Source of the DNA: an uncultured Amaricoccus sp.
GTDB lineage: Bacteria; Pseudomonadota; Alphaproteobacteria; Rhodobacterales; Rhodobacteraceae
Direction of reading: 5' to 3'
Length of the DNA stretch: 5,184 bases
Assembly (NCBI RefSeq): GCF_937858865.1
Contig: NZ_CALLYO010000297.1
Location: forward strand, 1-5,184
Shown here: positions 1 through 4,633 of the stretch, in pieces
Numbering within the stretch: the stretch's first letter is position 1
Layout: each line of letters starts with the position of its first letter
The notes under the pieces: model-generated
What the model was told of the DNA's origin: nothing
The model's input: the letters and a program-made list of their open reading frames with translations, nothing else
Database searches by the model: none
Translations under genes and position numbers: made by a program

Positions 1-32
1 CGCGAAATCCTGATTGCGCACGGGATTTCGCG
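1..32. promoter_or_regulatory. Operator-like inverted repeat cluster upstream of the permease
   Basis: Positions 1-10 (CGCGAAATCC) and 23-32 (GGATTTCGCG) form a perfect 10-bp inverted repeat. A third element lies between them: 2-9 (GCGAAATC) and 12-19 (GATTGCGC) form a second dyad matching at 7 of 8 positions with a 2-nt centre. The unit GCG(A/C)AATC therefore occurs three times in 32 bp. No T-run follows, so an intrinsic terminator for a gene to the left is less likely than a protein-binding site. Lrp/AsnC-type regulators often bind such short dyads and are often encoded divergently from EamA permeases, but the regulator here is inferred and lies outside the window. The repeat touches the window edge and may continue. 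Confidence 0.4.
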
Positions 33-164
33 CGCCAGCCGGGCGCCCCGCCCCGCTCGTTCCTGCGTCACCTGATTGCCCTTGTCCCGTGCCGGCGAGG
101 GCTCGACAAGCCGCCGGATCGGTGCTCCTTTCGGGCGACGCTCCTCCCCGTCAGCAAGCCCGTC

Positions 165-171
165 AAGGAAG
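165..171 (+). promoter_or_regulatory. Ribosome binding site of the EamA permease
   Basis: AAGGAAG lies 6 nt before the ATG at 178. It supports that start over the in-frame ATG at 76, whose extra 34 residues are Arg/Ser/Pro-rich and unlike a permease N-terminus. Confidence 0.6.
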
Positions 172-177
172 CCGACC

Positions 178-1086
178 ATGCCGCAGCGCCCCGGGGCGCC
201 GATCGTGGCGCCGATCGAGGACCGCACGCTCAGCGGCATTGCCCTCATGCTGCTGGCGCTGCTCGCCTTCACCGGCATCGACAGCTGCGCCAAGTGGCTG
301 GTGCTGCACGGCCTGCCGACCCCCGAGGTCGTCTTCGTGCGCTACCTCGGCCATCTCCTCCTCGTCGTGGCGCTGGCGCTGCCGGCGCAGGAGCCGTTTC
401 TCGGCACGGAGAACCTGGGGGCGGTGCTGGTCCGCGGCGCCTTCCTGCTCCTCAGTACCATCCTCAACTTCATCGCCCTCGGCCATCTGCCGCTCACCAT
501 GACGGCGGCGATCTTCTTCTCGAGCCCGCTCTGGATCTGCCTGCTCTCGATCCCGCTCCTCGGCGAGGAGGTCGGGCCGCGCCGCTGGGCGGCGATGCTC
601 GTCGGCTTTCTCGGCGTCCTGGTGGTGACCCGGCCCTGGACCGGGCCGGTCCACTGGGCGGTCGTCTTCTCGGTCGGCGCCGCGCTCTGCGGCGCCTTCT
701 ACTCGATCCTGACCCGCAGGCTGGCCGGGCGCGACAGCACCGCCACCCAGCAGTTCTATGCCGCGCTCCTCGCGACGGTCGGCATGGCGCCGCTCGCGCT
801 GCCCGGCTGGACCTGGCCGGCGAGCCCCGGGACCTGGTTCGCCTTCCTCGCCATCGGGGTCTTTGGCTGGGCGGGGCACCAGATCCTCATCATCGCCCAC
901 CGCTATGCCCCGGCCTCGACGCTGGCGCCGATCAGCTACGTGCAGATCCTCTACATGACCGCCTCGAGCTGGATCATCTTCGCCCAGCCGCCCGACGCCT
1001 GGGTGCTGACCGGCGCGGCGATCGTCGCGGCGAGCGGCCTCTACATCTGGCTGCGCGAGCGCACCCTCGCCCGCGGCGGCGCCTGA
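178..1086 (+). CDS. EamA/DMT-family permease, 10 TM helices
   Basis: This is a 302-residue inner-membrane transporter of the drug/metabolite transporter superfamily (EamA, 10-TMS class), the usual length for the group. Hydrophobic segments lie near residues 19-36, 49-69, 81-100, 106-125, 136-152, 159-176, 192-209, 218-239, 246-269 and 275-292, arranged as two five-helix EamA repeats. At the end of repeat one, the stretch LLGEEVGPRRW (128-138) followed by a Gly-rich helix ending in VVTRP is the typical EamA signature. Repeat two ends with a Gly/Ala-rich helix and a basic tail (LRERTLARGGA), as expected for a cytoplasmic C-terminus. The first 17 residues are polar and presumably cytoplasmic. 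The substrate cannot be read from sequence; relatives move amino acids, purines, S-adenosylmethionine or other metabolites. The SDR gene follows on the same strand after 76 nt, so co-transcription is possible. The dyad cluster at 1-32 may control it. Confidence 0.93.
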   Translation: MPQRPGAPIVAPIEDRTLSGIALMLLALLAFTGIDSCAKWLVLHGLPTPEVVFVRYLGHLLLVVALALPAQEPFLGTENLGAVLVRGAFLLLSTILNFIALGHLPLTMTAAIFFSSPLWICLLSIPLLGEEVGPRRWAAMLVGFLGVLVVTRPWTGPVHWAVVFSVGAALCGAFYSILTRRLAGRDSTATQQFYAALLATVGMAPLALPGWTWPASPGTWFAFLAIGVFGWAGHQILIIAHRYAPASTLAPISYVQILYMTASSWIIFAQPPDAWVLTGAAIVAASGLYIWLRERTLARGGA

Positions 1087-1150
1087 ACCCTTGTGAACCG
1101 CCGCCCGGCCGCGGAAAGTGCCCTCCGAAAACACCCCGGCATCGACCGAC

Positions 1151-1156
1151 AGGAGG
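1151..1156 (+). promoter_or_regulatory. Ribosome binding site of the SDR gene
   Basis: A perfect AGGAGG lies 6 nt before the ATG at 1163. It settles the start there rather than at the in-frame ATG 45 nt upstream (1118), which has no comparable site. Confidence 0.8.
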
Positions 1157-1162
1157 AACCCC

Positions 1163-1927
1163 ATGCCCGACCGCCAGACCGCTCCCCGCATCGTCCTCGT
1201 CACCGGCGCGAGCCAGGGCATCGGCGCCGCCACCGCCCGCGCCTTCGCCCGCGCCGGCGATGCCGTCGTCCTCGCCGCCCGCGATGCGGGCAAGCTGCAG
1301 GCGGTGATCGACGGGCTGGGCGGGGAGGGGGACTGCGTCGGCGTCCCGACCGACGTGACCGACCCCGCCTCGGTCGAGGCGCTCTTCGCCCGCATCCGTG
1401 AGATGCACGGCCGGCTCGACGTGGTCTTCAACAACGCCGGCACCAACGTCGCGCCGATGCTGCCCGGCGACGTGAGCTGGGAGGACTGGCGCAAGGTCGT
1501 CTCGGTCAACCTCGACGGGGCCTTCCTCGTCGCCTCGGCCGCCTTCCGGCTGATGCGCGCGCAGAGCCCGCAGGGCGGGCGGATCATCAACAACGGCTCG
1601 ATCTCGGCCTATGTGCCGCGCTACGGCTCGATCCCCTACACCGCCTCGAAGCACGCCATCACCGGCCTGACCAAGTCGCTCTCGCTCGACGGGCGGGCCT
1701 TCGACATCGCCTGCGGCCAGATCGACATCGGCAACGCGGCCTCGGACATGACCGCGAAGATGACCGGCGGGGTCCCGCAGGCCGACGGCCGCCTGGCGCC
1801 CGAGCCGCGGATCGACGTCGAGCATGTGGCCCGGGCGGTCGTCCAGATGGCAGATCTGCCGCTCGACGTGAACGTCCAGTTCATGACCATCATGGCGACC
1901 AAGATGCCCTACATCGGCCGGGGATAG
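1163..1927 (+). CDS. Classical short-chain dehydrogenase/reductase (SDR)
   Basis: This 254-residue cytoplasmic oxidoreductase has the standard length and fold of classical SDRs, which interconvert alcohols and ketones with NAD(P)(H). The cofactor motif TGASQGIG is at residues 14-21. Arg40 at the end of the second beta strand (AARD) suggests a preference for NADP(H). NNAG is at 90-93. The catalytic tetrad is Asn116, Ser146, Tyr159 and Lys163 (YTASK), with the normal 13-residue Ser-Tyr spacing. The usual Pro-Gly after the catalytic domain is replaced by QIDIGNA. From memory, this segment and the ending [10 protein letters not shown] mark a conserved but poorly characterised SDR subfamily. The substrate is unknown. 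The gene follows the EamA permease, possibly in the same transcript, and ends before a hairpin at 1933-1957. Its codons favour C at the third position (Gly mostly GGC). Confidence 0.93.
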   Translation: MPDRQTAPRIVLVTGASQGIGAATARAFARAGDAVVLAARDAGKLQAVIDGLGGEGDCVGVPTDVTDPASVEALFARIREMHGRLDVVFNNAGTNVAPMLPGDVSWEDWRKVVSVNLDGAFLVASAAFRLMRAQSPQGGRIINNGSISAYVPRYGSIPYTASKHAITGLTKSLSLDGRAFDIACGQIDIGNAASDMTAKMTGGVPQADGRLAPEPRIDVEHVARAVVQMADLPLDVNVQFMTIMATKMPYIGRG

Positions 1928-1932
1928 GGCGC

Positions 1933-1957
1933 GGGCACGCTGCCGGCACGCGTGCCC
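1933..1957 (+). terminator. GC-rich hairpin after the SDR gene, possible terminator
   Basis: GGGCACGC (1933-1940) and GCGTGCCC (1950-1957) form a perfect 8-bp stem around a 9-nt loop, starting 5 nt after the SDR stop codon. There is no T-run on either side, so it is not a canonical intrinsic terminator. In GC-rich bacteria such stems are common between convergent genes and may slow polymerase or protect 3' ends. It could serve transcripts from both directions. Confidence 0.4.
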
Positions 1958-1963
1958 AGGGAT

Positions 1964-2014
1964 CAGTGTATTGAAATCTCTGGGAAAAATTTCCCGTATT
2001 GACAACGTATAGAC
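1964..2014. other. AT-rich intergenic island with interrupted palindrome
   Basis: This stretch is about 36% GC by hand count (18 of 50 over 1965-2014) within a window near 70% GC. It contains GGGAAA-AA-TTTCCC (1982-1995), a palindrome with 6-bp arms. Direct repeats of GTATTGA flank it at 1968-1974 and 1996-2002. A perfect TTGACA hexamer is at 1999-2004, but no reasonable -10 lies 16-18 nt downstream and no + strand gene follows. The function is unknown: a protein-binding site, part of a terminator region or a remnant are all possible. I see no ORF in it. Confidence 0.5.
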
Positions 2015-2022
2015 AGGTGGGC

Positions 2023-2036
2023 GCGCGCCGGCGCGC
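2023..2036. repeat. Perfect 14-bp GC palindrome abutting a stop codon
   Basis: GCGCGCCGGCGCGC is fully self-complementary and sits directly after the stop codon of the minus-strand dehydrogenase (stop at 2037-2039). In RNA it could fold as a 5-bp stem with a CCGG loop. There is no U-run next to it on the minus strand. It may contribute to 3'-end formation, or may simply be a chance GC alternation. Confidence 0.35.
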
Positions 2037-2975
2037 TCATGCGATCGGGGTCGGCAGCGGGTCGCCGGCGAAGTGGGCGGCGAGGTTGCGCACCACGAGA
2101 TCGCCCATGGCGCCGCGGGTCTTCGCCGTCGCCGAGCCCTGGTGCGGGGAGAGGACGACGTTGGGCAGGGCGCGCAGCGCCTCGGGGACGCGCGGCTCGT
2201 CGGCGAAGACGTCGAGCGCGGCGCCGCCGAGCCTGCCGTCCGCCAGGAGCTCGATCATCGCCGGCTCGTCGACCAGCGCGCCGCGGGCGACGTTGACGAG
2301 CGCCCCCTCCGGCCCGAGCGCCTCCATCACCTCGCGCGAGACGATGCCGCGGGTCGCCGCCGAGCCGGGGGCGATCACCACCAGCCAGTCCACGTCCCGC
2401 GCCATGGCGACGAGGTCGGGATAATACCGGTAGGGCTCGAACGGCTGCTCGTGGCGCCCGTGGTAGGAGACGCGCATCTTCATCACCTGCAGCCGCCGGG
2501 CGATCTCCTTGCCGATCCGCCCCAGCCCGAGGATGCCGGCGTGCGCCCCGGTCAGCTCGCCGGTCAGCGCGAAGGCGCCGGCCTCCCACCTGCCCTCGCG
2601 CACGAAGACATCCGCCTGCGGCACCCGCCGGCAGAGGGCGAGCATCAGGGCGAGCGCGAGCTCGGCCACCGCGTCGTTCAGCACGTCGGGCGTGTTGCTC
2701 GCCCGGATCCCGCGCGCCTTGCAGGCGGCGGTGTCGATATTGTCGTACCCCACCCCGTAGCTCGCCACGATCTCGAGCTTCGGCAGCGCCGCCATGATCC
2801 CGGGGGCGATGCCGTAGTGGCCATCGGTCGCGACGCCGCGGATGCGCGGGCCGGCCTCGGCGAGCAGCGCCGCGCGGTCGGGCGCCTCCCAGTAGCGATG
2901 CACGACATAGGCCTCGGCCAGCGCGGCCTCGACGTTCGGAGGCATCGGGATGATCTGCAGAATCTCGGGCTTCAT
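2037..2975 (-). CDS. D-2-hydroxyacid dehydrogenase, glyoxylate/hydroxypyruvate reductase type
   Basis: This 312-residue cytoplasmic enzyme belongs to the D-isomer-specific 2-hydroxyacid dehydrogenase family, whose members reduce 2-oxoacids such as glyoxylate, hydroxypyruvate or aryl-pyruvates to D-2-hydroxyacids. The substrate loop ASYGVGYDNID is at residues 71-81. The Rossmann motif GLGRIG is at 150-155. The catalytic triad is Arg231 (NVARGALVDE), Glu260 (DVFADEP) and His278 (SPHQGSAT). The segment after the second Rossmann strand (YHGRHEQ, 171-177), with Arg174 and no acidic residue, suggests NADPH. The length is normal. The ATG at 2975 is preceded by a GGGAGGG-type ribosome site. An upstream in-frame ATG (3140) would overlap the divergent gene and adds non-family sequence. 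The gene is divergent from the membrane-protein gene with 88 nt between starts. Hydroxypyruvate or glyoxylate reductase is the best guess; the exact substrate is uncertain. Confidence 0.93.
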   Translation of the reverse strand: MKPEILQIIPMPPNVEAALAEAYVVHRYWEAPDRAALLAEAGPRIRGVATDGHYGIAPGIMAALPKLEIVASYGVGYDNIDTAACKARGIRASNTPDVLNDAVAELALALMLALCRRVPQADVFVREGRWEAGAFALTGELTGAHAGILGLGRIGKEIARRLQVMKMRVSYHGRHEQPFEPYRYYPDLVAMARDVDWLVVIAPGSAATRGIVSREVMEALGPEGALVNVARGALVDEPAMIELLADGRLGGAALDVFADEPRVPEALRALPNVVLSPHQGSATAKTRGAMGDLVVRNLAAHFAGDPLPTPIA

Positions 2976-2980
2976 CGGCG

Positions 2981-2988
2981 CCCCCTCC
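2981..2988 (-). promoter_or_regulatory. Ribosome binding site of the 2-hydroxyacid dehydrogenase
   Basis: On the minus strand, AGGGAGGG ends 5 nt before the ATG at 2975. It supports this start over the longer frame beginning at 3140. Confidence 0.6.
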
Positions 2989-3003
2989 CTCACTTGCCGC
3001 CCG

Positions 3004-3032
3004 GTTATTGACCGGCATGCCGCGAAGCACAA
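3004..3032 (-). promoter_or_regulatory. Candidate promoter for the 2-hydroxyacid dehydrogenase
   Basis: On the minus strand, TTGTGC (3032-3027) and AATAAC (3009-3004) are separated by 17 nt. They match the sigma-70 consensus at 3/6 and 4/6 positions. A transcript would start around 2997, leaving a leader of about 22 nt. The -10 overlaps the dyad CCGGT-TATTG-ACCGG at 3001-3015, which could be an operator. The call rests on weak matches only. Confidence 0.3.
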
Positions 3033-3036
3033 TCCT
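3008..3036 (+). promoter_or_regulatory. Candidate promoter for the six-helix membrane protein
   Basis: TTGACC (3008-3013, 5/6 to the -35 consensus) and AATCCT (3031-3036, 3/6 to the -10) are separated by 17 nt. Initiation would fall near 3043, about 21 nt before the ATG. The -35 overlaps the -10 of the opposing candidate promoter, so the two could not be occupied at once. Confidence 0.3.
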
Positions 3037-3052
3037 CGCCGGGACGCGACAC

Positions 3053-3058
3053 GAGGGA
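3053..3058 (+). promoter_or_regulatory. Ribosome binding site of the membrane protein gene
   Basis: GAGGGA lies 5 nt before the ATG at 3064. It selects this start over an in-frame ATG at 2950, which lies inside the divergent dehydrogenase gene. Confidence 0.55.
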
Positions 3059-3063
3059 CGGAC

Positions 3064-3651
3064 ATGGAAGCGCAGCTCGCCCACGATGCCTTCTTCCATG
3101 TCCGCGTCATCATCGGCCTCGTGGCCGGTCTCTGCATCACCCGGCTCCTGACCGGGCTCGCACGGTTCGTGCAGCATCCGGCGCGGCCGCGGCTCTATCC
3201 GGTGCATCTCGGCTGGGTGCTGTTCCTCCTGCTCGCCGTGCTGCACTTCTGGTGGTTCGAGTTCGGGCTCGGCCGGATCGGGGCCTGGAGCTTCGAGCTC
3301 TATCTCTTCGTCGTCGGCTATGCCTCGCTCTTCTTCTTCACCAGCACGCTGCTCTTCCCCGACCGGATCGACGAGTATGCCGGCTTCGCCGACTATTTCC
3401 ACGCCCGGCAGCGCTGGTTCTACGGGTTCCTCGCGCTGATCCTCCTGACCGACATCGTCGATACGATCGTGAAGGGCGATGCGCACCTGCGGGCGCTCGG
3501 GCCGGCCTATGTCGCCGTGGACGCGGTGCTCGCCGGGTTCGCGTTCGTCGCCATCGGGGTGCGCGACCGGCGCTTTCATGCGGCCTTCGTGATCCTCGCG
3601 CTCGCCGCGCAGCTCTGGCGGATCCTGCGGCAGCTCACGCTCTTCGCCTGA
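3064..3651 (+). CDS. Six-TM integral membrane protein of unknown function
   Basis: I do not recognise a named family for this 195-residue protein. Hydrophobic segments lie near residues 12-34, 46-64, 75-98, 117-137, 146-165 and 171-187, giving about six membrane helices with both ends probably on the same side. Helix one carries a GLxxTRLLTGLARF pattern (residues 22-35) and is followed by a basic loop (HPARPRLYP). Helix two ends in an aromatic cluster, HFWWFEF (61-67), with an acidic Glu66 near the membrane boundary. Loops carry charged pairs such as DRIDEY (100-105) and KGD (137-139). There is no signal peptide, transporter repeat or enzyme motif that I can see. The pattern recalls widespread hypothetical membrane proteins of proteobacteria. 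The gene is divergent from the 2-hydroxyacid dehydrogenase, and the beta-hydroxyacid dehydrogenase follows 63 nt downstream on the same strand, so a two-gene transcript is plausible. Confidence 0.85.
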   Translation: MEAQLAHDAFFHVRVIIGLVAGLCITRLLTGLARFVQHPARPRLYPVHLGWVLFLLLAVLHFWWFEFGLGRIGAWSFELYLFVVGYASLFFFTSTLLFPDRIDEYAGFADYFHARQRWFYGFLALILLTDIVDTIVKGDAHLRALGPAYVAVDAVLAGFAFVAIGVRDRRFHAAFVILALAAQLWRILRQLTLFA

Positions 3652-3699
3652 GCCGGGTTGCGGCCGGGGTGGCGGGGCGCTTAGCTCGGGCGAAGCGAC

Positions 3700-3707
3700 A
3701 GGGAGGG
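3700..3707 (+). promoter_or_regulatory. Ribosome binding site of the beta-hydroxyacid dehydrogenase
   Basis: AGGGAGGG lies 7 nt before the ATG at 3715. A second purine block (GAGG, 3711-3714) touches the start codon but is too close to act as the main site. Confidence 0.6.
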
Positions 3708-3714
3708 CACGAGG

Positions 3715-4629
3715 ATGGCGGAAGGACCGGTGGTGGGGTTCGTGGGCGTCGGGCTCATGGGCTGGGGGATGGCGAAGAACGCGGTCGAGAAGGGCTGGCC
3801 GCTCCGGGTCATCGCCCACCGCAAGCGCGAGGCGGTGGACGATCTCGTCAAGCGGGGGGCGAGGGAGGTCGCGAGCCTCGCCGAGATGGCGGGGGAGGCC
3901 GATGTCGTCGTCCTCTGCGTCACCGGCTCGCCGGAGGTCGAGGCGACGGTGGCCGGGCTCCTGCCCGCGGCGCGGCCGGGGCTGACGATCCTCGATGCCT
4001 CCACCTCGGACCCCGAGGTCACCGAGCGGCTGGCGGCAGAGCTGGCGGGGAAGGGGATCACGCTCCTCGACGCGCCGCTGTCGCGGACGCCGGTGCAGGC
4101 CTGGGCGGGCGAGCTCACCACCTTCGTCGGCGGGCCGGCGGAGCTGGTCGAGAAATGGCGGCCGCTCCTCGCCACCTGGGCGAGCGCGATCATCCCGACC
4201 GGCGGGCCGGTCGGGTCGGCGCATGCGCTGAAGCTGATCAACAACCTGGTGGCGCTCGGCTATGCGGCGGTCTGGGCGGAGTGTTTCGCCATGGCGAAGA
4301 AGGTGGGGGCGGCGCCCGGGGTGCTGCGGGAGGTGATCTCGAACTCGGGGATGAACTGCGCGAACTTCCAGAACTTCGCCAAATACGCCGTCGAGGGCGA
4401 CCCGGAGGCGCACCGCTTCTCGATCGCCAACGCCTTCAAGGACCTCAGCTACTACGAGCGGCTGGCCACGCGGCACCGGGCGGCGACGCTGATGTCGGAC
4501 GGGGCGCTGCAGACGCTGAAGCTCGGGATGGCGATGGGGATGGGGGAGCGCTACGTGCCGGAGATGACCGACATCATGCTGGCGCTGAACGGGGACGCGA
4601 GGGGCGGGGAGCCGGGACCGGACCGGTGA
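3715..4629 (+). CDS. Beta-hydroxyacid dehydrogenase (3-hydroxyisobutyrate dehydrogenase superfamily), SRTP loop
   Basis: This 304-residue cytoplasmic NAD(P)-dependent oxidoreductase belongs to the 3-hydroxyisobutyrate/tartronate semialdehyde reductase superfamily and is of normal length. The N-terminal Rossmann motif is GVGLMG (11-16). His35-Arg36-Lys37 after the second strand suggests NADP(H). The substrate loop at 119-126 is DAPLSRTP, where most members have an Ser-Gly-Gly motif. The catalytic Lys173 and conserved Asn177 lie in KLINN (173-177). FKDL (241-244) supplies the second conserved Lys242 of the all-helical C-terminal domain. Arg124 aligns, by memory of that protein, with the sulfonate-binding Arg of sulfolactaldehyde reductase YihU (loop GRTS). 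The substrate may therefore carry an anionic group other than, or besides, a simple carboxylate. The gene lies 63 nt after the membrane protein and ends tail-to-tail with the YdcZ-type gene. Its codons favour GGG for glycine (about 21 of 33), unlike the SDR gene. Confidence 0.92.
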   Translation: MAEGPVVGFVGVGLMGWGMAKNAVEKGWPLRVIAHRKREAVDDLVKRGAREVASLAEMAGEADVVVLCVTGSPEVEATVAGLLPAARPGLTILDASTSDPEVTERLAAELAGKGITLLDAPLSRTPVQAWAGELTTFVGGPAELVEKWRPLLATWASAIIPTGGPVGSAHALKLINNLVALGYAAVWAECFAMAKKVGAAPGVLREVISNSGMNCANFQNFAKYAVEGDPEAHRFSIANAFKDLSYYERLATRHRAATLMSDGALQTLKLGMAMGMGERYVPEMTDIMLALNGDARGGEPGPDR

Positions 4630-4633
4630 CGGG

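Noticed and set aside
81..110. CTTGTC...GACAAG inverted repeat upstream of the permease
   Set aside because: It has only 6-bp arms around an 18-nt loop with no extension. This is weak in GC-rich DNA and gives no promoter-like hexamer spacing.
76..177. Upstream in-frame start giving a 34-residue extension of the EamA permease
   Set aside because: The extension is Arg/Ser/Pro-rich, not family-like, and the ATG at 178 has a well-placed AAGGAAG.
163..1593. Long minus-strand open frame (476 codons) antisense to the permease and SDR
   Set aside because: The translation is low-complexity and Arg/Gly/Glu-rich, with no motif. The plus-strand genes have clear family signatures and ribosome sites.
1999..2027. 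TTGACA at 1999-2004 as a sigma-70 promoter
   Set aside because: The -35 is perfect, but the positions 16-18 nt downstream are pure GC alternation and no plus-strand gene follows.
3013..3022. CGGCATGCCG palindrome in the divergent promoter region
   Set aside because: A 10-bp palindrome of common GC character, kept out as a separate operator because nothing else supports it beyond the adjacent dyad.
3678..3697. CGCTT...AAGCG hairpin between the membrane protein and dehydrogenase genes
   Set aside because: A 5-bp stem with a 10-nt loop and no T-run is too weak to call a terminator or attenuator.
1963..4476. Very long minus-strand open frame (837 codons) across several genes
   Set aside because: It overlaps four well-supported genes in other frames, is Arg/Pro/Gly/Asp-rich low-complexity translation, and lacks recognisable domains. 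Such antisense frames are expected at high GC with strong third-position bias.
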